Of a stretch of DNA of 57,786 nucleotides, positions 18,157 to 27,772 are shown one piece after another. The DNA comes from RPQK01 sp041946865. GTDB taxonomy: Bacteria; Acidobacteriota; UBA6911; RPQK01. The DNA lies in NCBI GenBank assembly GCA_041946865.1, contig JBHGBF010000017.1, forward strand, positions 1-57,786, in the 5' to 3' direction. The first letter of the stretch is position 1; each line of letters begins with the position of its first letter. Below the pieces are notes generated by a model. That model had not been told where the DNA came from and searched no databases. It worked only from the letters and a program-made list of their open reading frames with translations. Position numbers and translations under genes: made by a program.

Positions 18157-19017
18157 ATGACGACTCTGGGGAAGTCCATCATTTTCCGGGCGGCCGGTTT
18201 GTTCTTTCTACTGACAGTCGCGGGATGGGGAAGTGACAGCGGATTGCGGGCTCAGACGGGGCAGGCGGCTTCGCGCCCGGGCCGCAGGTTCGAGGAAGTT
18301 GCCCGGTTTACGGCCGCGCAGGCTCGCCAGGCGGTTGCCGTCGATGGGTCGGCCGTCTATGTGGTCGAGGATCGGGTCATTGCCAAGTACGACAAGGCGA
18401 GCGGCCGCTTGCTTGAGACGAGTCAGCCGGTTAAAGGCCTGATCCACCTGGACAGCGCGGTCGTGGTCGACGGCAGGCTGTACTGCGCTCATTCCAATTA
18501 TCCGGGCTTGCCGATGACCAGCTCGGTAGAGGTCTGGGAGACGAAGTCCATGGCGCATGTCGCCAGTCACAGCTTCGGCATCATGTGGGGATCTTGCACC
18601 TGGATCGACCGTTATGACGAGGCATGGTGGGCGGTTTTCGCCAATTACAGCCGGGTCTTCGGCAACAGCCGTGAAGCGTACGGGAATACGTATTGGACGA
18701 CCCTTGTCAAATTCGACGACGGCTGGCAGTGGCAGGCGGGCTGGGTCTTTCCGCAAGAAGTGCTTGAGCGCGCCGAACCGATGAGCGTCACCGGCGGCTC
18801 GTGGGGGCCGGATGGCCTGCTTTATTGCACGGGCCACGACCGTCCGGAGGCCTACGTGATCCGGCTGCCGGAGGCCGGATCGATTCTGGAGCTTGTGGAA
18901 ACCGTTCCGCTCGGGAACGCCGGCCAGGGGATCGCCTGGGATCGGAGCACTCCGGGGATCCTGTACGGCATCAATCGGCACGAGCGGCAGGTGATATCAT
19001 TCCGGCTTTTGAAATAG
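18157..19017 (+). CDS. Secreted beta-propeller protein, lactonase/cycloisomerase-like
   Basis: A 286-residue exported protein. Start ATG 18157 gives a standard signal peptide (MTTLGKSIIFRAAGLFFLLT) with GGGGA just upstream. The mature part shows repeated beta-strand motifs of a propeller: AVAVDGSAVYVVEDRVIAKY, HLDSAVVVDGRLYCAHSNY, PDGLLYCTGHDRPEAYV, TPGILYGINRHERQVISF. Related proteins of about 270-300 residues in Planctomycetes and Acidobacteria are often labelled cycloisomerase without biochemical proof. A lactonase-like or binding role is possible. It is followed 55 nt later by an SSS symporter, so a role in preparing or sensing the transported sugar is plausible, but this is inference. 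Confidence 0.62.
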   Translation: MTTLGKSIIFRAAGLFFLLTVAGWGSDSGLRAQTGQAASRPGRRFEEVARFTAAQARQAVAVDGSAVYVVEDRVIAKYDKASGRLLETSQPVKGLIHLDSAVVVDGRLYCAHSNYPGLPMTSSVEVWETKSMAHVASHSFGIMWGSCTWIDRYDEAWWAVFANYSRVFGNSREAYGNTYWTTLVKFDDGWQWQAGWVFPQEVLERAEPMSVTGGSWGPDGLLYCTGHDRPEAYVIRLPEAGSILELVETVPLGNAGQGIAWDRSTPGILYGINRHERQVISFRLLK

Positions 19018-19072
19018 CGGAAACAGGTGACGAGGCGACCAGGTGACACCCGAGACGGAGGCTACGAGTTGA

Positions 19073-20653
19073 ATGGTTAAAGGTATCCTGGATTTTGCGG
19101 TTGTCGCGATCTACATGGTCGCGATGGTTCTCATCGGCGTCCACTTTCGGCGCAGGCAAACGTCGACCGAGAAGTACTTCGTGGCGAATCGGTCCATTCC
19201 CGGCTGGGCTGCCGGGATGTCCATTTTCGCTGCTCTGATAAGCAGTGTGACCTTCATCGCCTACCCGGGCTCGGCCTATGGCGGCGACTGGTCCCTGCTG
19301 ACACCGGGCTTCGCGGTTCCCATCGTGCTCGTGCTCGTGGCCTTCGTCATGATCCCGTTCTTCCGCCGGGTGGTGGGAATGAGCGCCTATGAGTACTTCG
19401 AGCGGCGATTTTCATACGGGACCCGGCTCTACGGTTCGATCGCCTTCTCATTCAGCCATTTCTCCAAGATGGGCTTCGTCTTCTACCTGCTGGCCCTGAC
19501 CATCGAAAGCATGACCGGCTGGCCGGTCGACCTCGTCATCGTCATTTCCGGGCTCGTCACGATTTTCTACACGCTGATCGGGGGGTTGGAAGCCGTCATC
19601 TGGACTGATGTGGTGCAGGGATTCATCCTCTGGGCCGGCATCGTCATTTGCCTGAGCTTCCTGCTGTTCGTTCCGCCCGGCGGGCCGTCGGCGGTGCTCG
19701 GCCTGGCCTGGGAGAACAGCAAGTACGGGTTGGGGAGTCTGGACCTGGACTTCACCAAGGCGAGCGTTATCGTGCTGATGCTTTACGGGCTGTCATGGAA
19801 CGTCCAGAAGTACTCGATCGACCAGACGATCGTCCAGCGCTACCTGGTGGCGAAGAGCGACCGGGCCGCCTTGAGGGGCGTGGCACTGGGCGGCCTCCTG
19901 TGCATCCCCGTCTGGACGTTATTCATGCTGATCGGAACTTGCGTCTGGTCCTTTTACCGGCTGACTGGCGAGGCGCTTCCGGCTGGTATCCGAGCCGACC
20001 AGGTCTTTCCGCACTTCCTCGCGACACAGCTTCCACCCGGTCTGAGCGGGCTTTTCATGGCGTCGCTCCTGGCGGCTGCAATGTCCACGCTGTCTTCCGA
20101 CCTCAACTGCCTCTCGGCCGTGGCGGTCGAGGACGTCTACCGGCGCATCAAACGGACTGCGACGGATCAGATGCGGCTGGCTATGGGCAAGAAGGTAGTT
20201 CTTGTGTGCGGCGTTCTGGCGATCCTGATCGCTGAAGTGCTCGCGCACAATAAAGGCAGCGCGCTGGATCTCTGGTTCACCGTGACGTCGATTGTCGCGG
20301 GCGGTCTCGCCGGGCTGTTCCTGCTCGCTTTCCTGAGCGTGCGGGCGAATGTCCAGGGAGCGTACATCGGGATCGTTGTCAGCTTGATCTTCACCGGCTG
20401 GGCCACCCTGACGATGAGCAAGAACCAGGTGATCGACATGGGCTGGCTGAACTTCCCGCTTCACGAATACATGATCGGGGTTATCGGACACGTGCTCGTC
20501 CTGGTCGTCGGGTACATCGCCAGTCTTTTCTTCCCCCATGACCGGAGCAAGGCGGGGATGACCGTCTGGGGGCTCTTTAAAGCAGGGAAAGCGGCACGCC
20601 TGACCGCGGAAGCACCGGCCGAACAGCCGGTTCGTTTCGGGACGGGTCGCTGA
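19073..20653 (+). CDS. Sodium:solute symporter (SSS/SLC5 family)
   Basis: A 526-residue inner-membrane symporter with about 13-14 membrane helices. Family features include the first helix VAIYMVAMVLIGVHFRRR, the STEKYFVANRSIPGW cytoplasmic loop, GLEAVIWTDVVQGFILWAG (the conserved GG-x-AVxWTDxxQ motif) and DLNCLSAVAVEDVYRR. These are shared with sialic-acid and sugar symporters such as NanT/SglT relatives. The substrate cannot be set from sequence, but surrounding genes favour a sugar or sugar acid. The second gene of the propeller operon (55-nt gap), with GGAG-like purines upstream of the start. It is convergent with the aldolase gene that ends at 20705. Confidence 0.9.
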   Translation: MVKGILDFAVVAIYMVAMVLIGVHFRRRQTSTEKYFVANRSIPGWAAGMSIFAALISSVTFIAYPGSAYGGDWSLLTPGFAVPIVLVLVAFVMIPFFRRVVGMSAYEYFERRFSYGTRLYGSIAFSFSHFSKMGFVFYLLALTIESMTGWPVDLVIVISGLVTIFYTLIGGLEAVIWTDVVQGFILWAGIVICLSFLLFVPPGGPSAVLGLAWENSKYGLGSLDLDFTKASVIVLMLYGLSWNVQKYSIDQTIVQRYLVAKSDRAALRGVALGGLLCIPVWTLFMLIGTCVWSFYRLTGEALPAGIRADQVFPHFLATQLPPGLSGLFMASLLAAAMSTLSSDLNCLSAVAVEDVYRRIKRTATDQMRLAMGKKVVLVCGVLAILIAEVLAHNKGSALDLWFTVTSIVAGGLAGLFLLAFLSVRANVQGAYIGIVVSLIFTGWATLTMSKNQVIDMGWLNFPLHEYMIGVIGHVLVLVVGYIASLFFPHDRSKAGMTVWGLFKAGKAARLTAEAPAEQPVRFGTGR

Positions 20654-20704
20654 ACAGCTTTTGAAAGCCGGCCGGACAGAGCTCGATCAGACTGGTCCGA
20701 CCGA

Positions 20705-21604
20705 TCAGGCCGATCCGTGAGGTGACGCTCCGCTTGGAACGTCTCGTACCTGCTTCTTTCCCCCGCTCGGCTGGTCGATGCACGAGGCCTGAGGCCCGAG
20801 CTTGCCCGCCTCCGGACCGTAACGATCCTCGAAAATGCGGCGCAGGTTCTGAAAATCGAGGTTCATCGCGTTTTTCATCTTGACCACATCGGCGCTGTTC
20901 AAGATGAAGTTGGCTCCGGCTTCCAGAAAGGGCCGGCAGTGCGGCAGGGTGTTGTCCATGTGAATACCAACGCCCTTGCCCATTTTCCGGCAGCGCCTGA
21001 TGACGTCCACCACCATATCGATAAACAAGGGGTTGTCGTATTCTTCCGGAATCTCCAGGGAGCAGGTGATGTCGTGGGGCCCGAGGAAGACCCCGTCGAC
21101 GCCGTCGAAGGCGATCAGCTCTTCCAGGCGCCGAATCGCTTCCACGCTCTCGATCCCGATAATCAGGTAAAGATGGCCGTTGAAGCGTTCGAAGAACTGC
21201 GACATCTTCGCCGTCGGCTGCCGCGCGCCGTCCAGAATGTCTTTCAGGAATCTCCCTTTGATTGGGCGATACCTCACGGCGCCGACCAGCTCACGCACCT
21301 GCTCGACCCTCTCCACATAGGGCGCCACGATCCCCTCTGCGCCGCCGTCAATGAACATGCTGGCCCAGTGGCCCGCAGGGTACGGAATTCGGGCCATCGG
21401 AGAAATGCCCGCAGCCAGCAGGGTCTGGCACATCATCGAGATCTCGGTGCGGTCGATCGGCATGTGCTCGGCACAAATGAAACCGAAGTCCATCTCCAGC
21501 TGTGTGGTCCAGCGGGCGGCAATCGGCCCGCCGTAGCAGACGACGTGCGTGCCGTAAACCCGGTCGCCGTTACGCAGCTTCTCCCTCAAAACGCTCCCTC
21601 TCAT
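20705..21604 (-). CDS. HpcH/HpaI-type class II aldolase
   Basis: A 299-residue cytosolic TIM-barrel aldolase of the HpcH/HpaI/citrate-lyase-beta family. These enzymes cleave 2-keto-3-deoxy acids with a divalent metal, for example 2-keto-3-deoxy-L-rhamnonate or 4-hydroxy-2-oxoheptanedioate. Motif equivalents are visible: catalytic His in CAEHMPID, Arg in MARIPYP, metal Glu in GIESVEA and Asp in GPHDIT. The usual Gln before the Glu is replaced by Ile. The last 25 or so residues (after EAGKLG) look like an added tail. ATG 21604 has AAGGAG 9 nt upstream and a promoter candidate at 21631-21659. In a window with pectin and uronate genes a keto-deoxy acid substrate is reasonable. Confidence 0.82.
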   Translation of the reverse strand: MRGSVLREKLRNGDRVYGTHVVCYGGPIAARWTTQLEMDFGFICAEHMPIDRTEISMMCQTLLAAGISPMARIPYPAGHWASMFIDGGAEGIVAPYVERVEQVRELVGAVRYRPIKGRFLKDILDGARQPTAKMSQFFERFNGHLYLIIGIESVEAIRRLEELIAFDGVDGVFLGPHDITCSLEIPEEYDNPLFIDMVVDVIRRCRKMGKGVGIHMDNTLPHCRPFLEAGANFILNSADVVKMKNAMNLDFQNLRRIFEDRYGPEAGKLGPQASCIDQPSGGKKQVRDVPSGASPHGSA

Positions 21605-21630
21605 ACTCGAGACTCCTTTGTTCGTGTCAG

Positions 21631-21659
21631 ATGCTAACTTGGCGCCGGGTCAGGGTCAA
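21631..21659 (-). promoter_or_regulatory. Candidate sigma70 promoter for the HpcH/HpaI aldolase
   Basis: On the minus strand TTGACC (21659-21654), 17-nt spacer, TAGCAT (21636-21631), about 27 nt before the aldolase start codon. Five and four of six consensus positions match. Confidence 0.42.
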
Positions 21660-21756
21660 GGATCCTCGTGAAAATTGTGCTGATTAGTTTTAAGAAAAGC
21701 CAGCCATTTATCAGATCTTCGTGCTATTTCCTCTCCCGTCAGACAGGCTGCTGCGT

Positions 21757-23721
21757 CTATCGAGGCCCAAACTCGATCGTCAGTCGGTCCTCAGCGCCGG
21801 CGGCACGGTAGCACTGAAGGAAGGCCTGGGCCTCCATGCCGGGTGCGCAGTTGAACAGGACAAGCGGCGTCGGAGCGGTCAAGGCCACGGCGGTTGTCAG
21901 ATCACCGACCCGCCTCAGGAGCGGGATATTCAGCTTGCGGACAAATTCGTCGTCCTGCCGGTTGTCGAACCGGTCCATGTCGGCCGCCGCGCTCTCGATT
22001 TCCCCGGCCAGGCCGGCGGCAAGCAAGACAGCCAGCCCGCCCTGCTTGCGACCGATGAGGCTGATCCGTTCCTGCCTGAGCACCCCTCGCAGATAGCCGA
22101 TCCCGGTCAGCACATCCTGCGCCGCATGAGCCATCGGGGCCTGGTTGTAAGTGCTCGGGTAATCGGTGAACCTCCTCGGATTGATCCGTTCGCCCGCCGG
22201 GAACGGCCTGAGGAGGAGCACGACGCGTCCCTCGCCAAGCAGGCGCCCGACGAGCGAGCCGGGCCGCGGCTTGAGGTTCTCGTCCAGGTCCGCGCCCCAG
22301 CCTTCGGGATCGGCGACCAGCGTCGCCTTCAGACTGCCGCCGGGGGGTGAAAGGATCACGGCCGGCACCCGGTCACCGGCTCCGCGGCGCCCCAGATAGA
22401 CTCGCGTGGCGCTGTCCGTGACCTCGGCTCTCCAGGACACGATTCTCTCGGGTGAGGGGAGACTGGCGGCCAGGGCATCCCGATAGGCGCTTCCGAACAC
22501 GTCGCGATAGTGCCGCAATTCCCCCTCGTCTCGCGGCAGACAGGCGCGCACGGCCTGCTTTGCCTGCCCGACCAGATAGTCGGTCAGTTGCTGACGGTTC
22601 ACGGCGCCGGCCGGGAGTTGAGTGCAGACGACCAGGTCCTTGCGCTCTTCCACCTGGAAAGGCGCCTCCCGGGTGGCCAGGGTTCGGCCCGGCTGAAGCC
22701 AGCGGGCAAACCAGTCGTAAACCGCTTCCCGGCTGTCCTGGTTGAAATTGTGAGGGTAGTTGAAATGCGCGTTTCCTACGCGACGGTCCGGCCCGAACAG
22801 GCCATAAAGCCGCCGCAGAGCCGGGTACTCGACGGCGGGAGTGTCTCGAGTCCAGTCACCGGCCGTCGAGACGATGAGCATCGGCCGCGGGGCGGTCAGC
22901 CCGGCCAGCTCGAGGTTGCTCACCTCGATGCGCAGATTGGGGGCGTTCTCGCAGCTGCAGCTGCCCTGAAATTGAAGGGCCAGGGCGTTGACCGGCGCCG
23001 TGACCTGTACGCGGTCGTCGACAGCGGCAAGGAAGATCGTCTGTGTCGCACCCCCGCTGCCCCCCGTCATACCGATGCGCTTCGGGTCGACGTCCGGCAG
23101 TCCCGCCAGGAAGTCGAGTGCCCGCATGCTGTTCCACAGTTGGAGGCCGAGCGAGCTGATTCCCCACAGCTCTTCGCGCGTTCCCTGGATTTCGTGCTCG
23201 ATTTGAAGTCTGCCTTCGTTAAACCCGAGCATCGAGTAACTGAAGACGACATAGCCCTGCAGCGCCAGGTTGATTGCCCGCCCGGGCACGCTCGCCAGCC
23301 CGGTGTTTTCGAAACGGCCTTCCGCCCAGTGGCCGTGAGCGCTGAGAACGCCGGGAAACGGCCCGCTTCCGGACGGCCGATAGAGGTTTCCGAAAACATA
23401 GAAGCCGGGGAAACTCTCCAGGCGCACCTTCTCGACCGAATACCCCGCCCTTTCCACGCGGCCGGTGATGACCGGGCGCAGCGGCGTCCTCTCCGGCAGC
23501 GGCCAGAGTCCCGCCGAGACGAGCAGGTGGCGCCTGACCCAGGCGGCGCGCGAGTTCCAAGCCTCGCGGTCTTTCCACTCCTCGGGAACCTTGAACTCGT
23601 AGCGCTGCGTCCGCGAAGCGGAAAGCCGGATGTCTTCAGGACCGATCTCCTGAGCAGCCAGACTCAAAGAGCCCGAAATGAGTACCAGGAAAGAACTAAG
23701 GACCGGTGACAGCTTTTTCAT
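21757..23721 (-). CDS. Secreted double alpha/beta-hydrolase, acetyl-xylan-esterase-like
   Basis: A 654-residue exported protein with signal peptide (KKLSPVLSSFLVLISGSLSL). Two hydrolase-like halves are present. The first (about 40-380) keeps an esterase core: FGNLYRPSGSGPFPGVLSAHGHW as the oxyanion strand region, nucleophile elbow MTGGSGGATQT, and a HFNYPHNFN segment carrying the likely His. The second (about 420-654) has a degenerate elbow (LIGRKQGGLAV), so it probably lacks activity and may bind substrate. Such duplicated esterases are common in Acidobacteria and Planctomycetes, and may deacetylate or de-esterify polysaccharides. Start ATG 23721 is chosen over the longer frame (to 23925) because of the signal peptide. 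It is divergent from the glycosidase gene at 23858. Confidence 0.75.
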   Translation of the reverse strand: MKKLSPVLSSFLVLISGSLSLAAQEIGPEDIRLSASRTQRYEFKVPEEWKDREAWNSRAAWVRRHLLVSAGLWPLPERTPLRPVITGRVERAGYSVEKVRLESFPGFYVFGNLYRPSGSGPFPGVLSAHGHWAEGRFENTGLASVPGRAINLALQGYVVFSYSMLGFNEGRLQIEHEIQGTREELWGISSLGLQLWNSMRALDFLAGLPDVDPKRIGMTGGSGGATQTIFLAAVDDRVQVTAPVNALALQFQGSCSCENAPNLRIEVSNLELAGLTAPRPMLIVSTAGDWTRDTPAVEYPALRRLYGLFGPDRRVGNAHFNYPHNFNQDSREAVYDWFARWLQPGRTLATREAPFQVEERKDLVVCTQLPAGAVNRQQLTDYLVGQAKQAVRACLPRDEGELRHYRDVFGSAYRDALAASLPSPERIVSWRAEVTDSATRVYLGRRGAGDRVPAVILSPPGGSLKATLVADPEGWGADLDENLKPRPGSLVGRLLGEGRVVLLLRPFPAGERINPRRFTDYPSTYNQAPMAHAAQDVLTGIGYLRGVLRQERISLIGRKQGGLAVLLAAGLAGEIESAAADMDRFDNRQDDEFVRKLNIPLLRRVGDLTTAVALTAPTPLVLFNCAPGMEAQAFLQCYRAAGAEDRLTIEFGPR

Positions 23722-23857
23722 AATCTGCTTCGCCTCACGCGCAACGCTTAGCATAACGGAAATCAAGATCGGTACTTGAAATTTATTCCTAATTGCTTTA
23801 ACTTTCCCCTGACATTTTTCGTGGTTTAGGGGTGGTAAGAGAGGAGAGCATTCAATC

Positions 23858-26692
23858 ATGCGTACTCGAATCTTCCTGGTGTTGGCTCTCGCTCTGATGA
23901 GCCCCGTTCCGGCTGCCGTCCGCATTGTAACTCCGCAAGACGCTCCGGCCCCGATTCGTTACGCGGTCGGCGAGCTTCGCCAGGCCGCAGAGCGCATGAC
24001 GGCTCCCGGCGTGACCGTCTACCTGTCTGCGCGCAGCGCCTCCGGCGAACCGGCTTTTGCCGGCGTTTCTGTCCCGTCGGCGCCCGAGTCCTTTACTCTT
24101 GACGCGACCAGGCCGGGAACAATTGTCATTCATGGCAGCGATGCGGTCGGGGCCATGTACGGCGCGCTGGAAGTCGCCGAGAGCTGGAAGGCAGGGGAGC
24201 AGCCGGATGTTGTCGCGCGGGGCGGGCGCCTGACCCGTCAGCCTTTTCTGCCGATACGCGGCTTGAACATGTTCCTGACGACTCAGGGGTTTGACGACAC
24301 CGGCTCGTGGTACTGGTCAGACGACTTCTGGACCCGCTTTCTGGACATCCTGGCTTACTCCCGCATCAATTTCCTCGATTTGCATGGCGCGCTTGACCTG
24401 AACATCGAGATGCCGAATCTGTTTCCTTATCTGGTGAAGGTCCCCGGCTATCCCGAAGTCGGAGGGGCGCCCGAGAAAGTGGCTCGAAACCTGGCGCGGT
24501 TGCAAGCGATCATGCGGATGTGTGAGCAGCGGGGCATCCGGGTCGGGATCATGAATTACGCGGCGGGGGCGTGGATCGGCGAACGGCCGGCTTGCGGCCT
24601 GGAGGAGGCCTGCAGGAAGCAGGGCTTGCCTTTCTACTCCGCCTCTCTCCCGAAGCCCCCTTTGCCGTCTCTTTCGGGCAAACGGCTGGAGGAATACACG
24701 GCCGGGGCGACCCGGATTCTATTGCAGGCGCTGCCCGGGCTCTGGATGTTCGGCTTCCGGATCGGAGAATCGGGTCAGGGCGAGGAGTTCTTCGACCGGA
24801 CCTATCTGCAGGCGCTCAAGTCGGCGCCTCCCGGACTGAATGTCTACACCCGCACCTGGATCGCGACGCCTTCTCTGGTGAAGGGCCTGGCGGCCCGGCT
24901 GGGCCGTCCCTTTTATCTGGAGATCAAATACAACGGGGAGCAGTTAGCCTTGCCGTACCAGGCGGTGACCGGGGGCCGTGCCTACCAGCCGAGCGGATCG
25001 TACGAAACCTACACCATCGAGCCCAGGAATTGGGAGATCATCTGGCAGATACGCGCGTCGGGCACGCATCGCCTCTTCCCCTGGGCGGACCCGGACTTTG
25101 CCCGCCGCACGGTGCGCAGCTGCAAATTCGGTGGCGGCGCGGGGTTCTCGATCGAGCCGATCAACGCATATTCGCCCCAGGCCGACTACGTCCACAACGG
25201 CGACCCGAAGTACCGGTTGAAGAGCTGGGTGGTTGAACAACAAAGGCTTTGGTACCTGGTCTGGGGCCGGACGGGCTATGACCCTCAGATTCGCGACGAT
25301 CTCTGGCTTCGGGAAATGGGCCTGGATCATGGACCGGCGGCCCGCCCGCTCTGGGAGGCGCTCGTGGCCGCCAGCGGTATCATCCCTTTGATCGTAAGCT
25401 ATCACAACCAGGGACTCGATCATCGGCACCTGGCGGCCGAATACGAAAACGGCAATCACAGCCTGACCTCCCGATGGACGTTTTCGACGGGCAGCCGGGT
25501 TGTTCCCTTTCCCGGGAACATCGATAACTTCCTCGAAGTGGGCACGCTTGATCCGACGGTCATGGACGACCCCCGGCGATACGTGGCGTCCTACCTGCAG
25601 AACGCGCTGAGCGGCCGGATGGGGCCCTACCAGGCCGCCGAGCGGCTCGAGTCACTGGCGCATCGGGCTGTCGATTCGCTGCGCCGGGCCGATCCCCTGG
25701 CTTCCGAAGAACCGAAGTCCAGCTGTCTGAAGATGAACGTCCGGGCGTTGGCGGCCTTGGGCCGGTATTACGCCTACAAGATTCGGGCCGCAACGGATCT
25801 CGAGTTTTATTATCAGACGCACTTTCACGGGAAACTCCGGTCGGCCTGGGAAAACATGCAGAAGGCCGTGGCGCACTGGGACGAGCTGAGCGAGGTCACC
25901 GACGAGCATTTCGGCCACGTGCCCGAGCTGATCCGAATGGCGAATTATCGTTTCCGATGGCGGGACGAAGGCCGGGCCCTCGGGCTTGACCTCGCTCGTC
26001 TGGACCAGCTCGAGGAAGAGTACCAGTCGCGGCCGCGCAAAGGCGAACGGTTCATCGGCCACGTGCCGGCGCTTCAGGTCCGCCCGGGTGAGTCGGTACC
26101 GATCGCGATCAATTTCTCGCGCCCCGATGACGACGCCCGCGTTGACCTCCTGTACCGGCATGAGTCCGAGCTGTCGTTTACCCGACAGCCACTGGAGCGA
26201 CTGAGCACGCTTGATTACGCCGGGACCGTCCCGGCAAGCGCCGCAAAGACGGGCGTTCTGGAATACTACTTCGAGGCGTTCGGGGGCATTTCCGATCCCT
26301 ACGGGTCGAGCCTTGATCGGCGTCCGGTTTACCGGGTTTATGTGTCTGCGGACCGAACAGCTCCGGACATTTCTTATTCGGAACCCCGGGACCCCGTTCG
26401 CGGTCCGGCGCTGGCGGCCAGGATACGGGTGATCGACCCGTCCGGGCTTGAGCACGTGCGGGCCTATTACAAGACGACGCCGTCGTGGGCCTCGTGGCTA
26501 CCGGTTGAAATGGACCAGATTTCGGCCGGCGAGTACGAGGCCAGATTGCCGGTCACGCCGGAAGGCCTCCTGTACTTCTTTGAAGCTCGCGACAAGGCGG
26601 GAAACGTGACCCGATTTCCGGATTTCCAAAAGGTCACTCCCTATTTTGTTGTCCCGTCGTGGGACCCGGCCACAGAGTTGACCAAGAGATAA
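23858..26692 (+). CDS. Large secreted glycosidase candidate (GH20/GH67/GH115-like layout)
   Basis: A 944-residue exported protein with a signal peptide (RIFLVLALALMSPVPAA). Residues about 20-120 match the small alpha/beta N-domain seen in GH20, GH67 and GH84/115 enzymes (IRYAVGELRQAAERM, then TIVIHGSDAVGAMYGALEVAE). A TIM barrel begins at IRGLNMFLTT and continues with DILAYSRINFLDLHGALD, FGFRIGESGQGEEF and FYLEIKYNGEQ, where Glu residues could be catalytic. A helical region and two Ig-like C-terminal domains follow (about 730-940). The exact family is not fixed. ATG 23858 has GAGAGGAGAG upstream. The NagB-like gene starts 26 nt after its stop, hinting that the released sugar may be an aminosugar or uronate. 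Confidence 0.72.
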   Translation: MRTRIFLVLALALMSPVPAAVRIVTPQDAPAPIRYAVGELRQAAERMTAPGVTVYLSARSASGEPAFAGVSVPSAPESFTLDATRPGTIVIHGSDAVGAMYGALEVAESWKAGEQPDVVARGGRLTRQPFLPIRGLNMFLTTQGFDDTGSWYWSDDFWTRFLDILAYSRINFLDLHGALDLNIEMPNLFPYLVKVPGYPEVGGAPEKVARNLARLQAIMRMCEQRGIRVGIMNYAAGAWIGERPACGLEEACRKQGLPFYSASLPKPPLPSLSGKRLEEYTAGATRILLQALPGLWMFGFRIGESGQGEEFFDRTYLQALKSAPPGLNVYTRTWIATPSLVKGLAARLGRPFYLEIKYNGEQLALPYQAVTGGRAYQPSGSYETYTIEPRNWEIIWQIRASGTHRLFPWADPDFARRTVRSCKFGGGAGFSIEPINAYSPQADYVHNGDPKYRLKSWVVEQQRLWYLVWGRTGYDPQIRDDLWLREMGLDHGPAARPLWEALVAASGIIPLIVSYHNQGLDHRHLAAEYENGNHSLTSRWTFSTGSRVVPFPGNIDNFLEVGTLDPTVMDDPRRYVASYLQNALSGRMGPYQAAERLESLAHRAVDSLRRADPLASEEPKSSCLKMNVRALAALGRYYAYKIRAATDLEFYYQTHFHGKLRSAWENMQKAVAHWDELSEVTDEHFGHVPELIRMANYRFRWRDEGRALGLDLARLDQLEEEYQSRPRKGERFIGHVPALQVRPGESVPIAINFSRPDDDARVDLLYRHESELSFTRQPLERLSTLDYAGTVPASAAKTGVLEYYFEAFGGISDPYGSSLDRRPVYRVYVSADRTAPDISYSEPRDPVRGPALAARIRVIDPSGLEHVRAYYKTTPSWASWLPVEMDQISAGEYEARLPVTPEGLLYFFEARDKAGNVTRFPDFQKVTPYFVVPSWDPATELTKR

Positions 26693-26718
26693 CGATACTG
26701 ACACGAGGAGGAGAGTCT

Positions 26719-27666
26719 ATGTTGGAAGGATTTGACTATGGTATGGCGAAGTGGATGCCCTTTCAGGACCTGGAGGCCTGCCGGCGGGTCCGGGCGGTAA
26801 CCCGGGAGCAGATCACGAAGCATCCCAACCCGGATGTGAAGATTACGGTCCTGCGAGACGCGGACGTATCGTTCTTCCTCGTCAACGAGATTTTCGGCCG
26901 CATCAAGGCGGCGGCCGACGAGGGACGCCGGCTCGTCCTGATCCTTCCGCAGCCCGAACCGCTCTATGCGCGGGTCGCCTTCCTGATCAACAAGTTCAAG
27001 GTGAACTGCAGGAACCTCTTCACCTTCAACATGGACGAGTACGCTGATTCGGACAATAACATCGCGCCCGAAACCTGGCCGAACGCGTTCCACTACAACA
27101 TGAAGAAGAACTTCTACGCGAAGCTCGACCCGGCCCTGCGGCCGCCTGAGAACCAGATCCAGGGGCCGAACAACCGAAACTGGAAGGATTACGGGAAGAT
27201 GATTGACGATTTGGGCGGCGCCGAGGTCTGCTACGGCGGGATCGGCTGGTCAGGGCACATCGCGTTCATCGAGCCGGGCTCTGACTTTTTCAAGGCGTCG
27301 AACCTCGAAGAGTGGAAGACGCTCGGCCCGAATTTCGTCGAGCTGACGCCGTTCAGCATCATGCAATCGAGCCTCGGGCCTGAATTCGGACAAAGCGGCG
27401 ACTGGTCGTGGGTGCCACCCAGGGGCTTTACCATCGGCCCTAAACAGATCGTCGGCGCCCGACTGCGCAGTTCCTGGAACGGCTTTGCGATCGGTGGCTC
27501 CCAGGTCTCCTGGCAGCGCTTTACGATCCGGCTTGCCCTGCATGGTCCGGTGACTCCGCTCGTTCCGGCCTCGATCATCCAGACCCTTCCGACCGAGGTC
27601 TACCTGAACGAGACGGTTGCAGCGGATATCAAGCCCCTGCCGGTGACCGATTTTACGTGGTTCTGA
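26719..27666 (+). CDS. NagB/RpiA-type sugar-phosphate isomerase with altered active site
   Basis: A 315-residue cytosolic protein of the glucosamine-6-phosphate deaminase family (usual length near 266). Recognisable motifs are LVLILPQPEPLYARV (phosphate loop region), FNMDEYAD at about 102-109 (catalytic Asp of NagB kept) and GIGWSGHIAFIEPGS at about 175-189. In NagB the last motif reads GxDGHIAFNEP; here the Asp of the D-G-H triad is Ser and the Asn before Glu is Ile, while His and Glu remain. The enzyme may therefore isomerise a related hexose phosphate rather than deaminate GlcN6P. ATG 26719 has GGAGGAGAG close upstream, 26 nt after the glycosidase gene, so both are likely in one operon with the next amidohydrolase. 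Confidence 0.78.
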   Translation: MLEGFDYGMAKWMPFQDLEACRRVRAVTREQITKHPNPDVKITVLRDADVSFFLVNEIFGRIKAAADEGRRLVLILPQPEPLYARVAFLINKFKVNCRNLFTFNMDEYADSDNNIAPETWPNAFHYNMKKNFYAKLDPALRPPENQIQGPNNRNWKDYGKMIDDLGGAEVCYGGIGWSGHIAFIEPGSDFFKASNLEEWKTLGPNFVELTPFSIMQSSLGPEFGQSGDWSWVPPRGFTIGPKQIVGARLRSSWNGFAIGGSQVSWQRFTIRLALHGPVTPLVPASIIQTLPTEVYLNETVAADIKPLPVTDFTWF

Positions 27667-27772
27667 GCCAGGCGCCGTCCGGGTCAAGCCCTGATTCCGC
27701 TTTCAGGCGGGGTGTTTTGGGGCGAAGGGCGGCGGGCGACCTTGAGCCGGCAGGCAAACCGAGGGCTTTACG

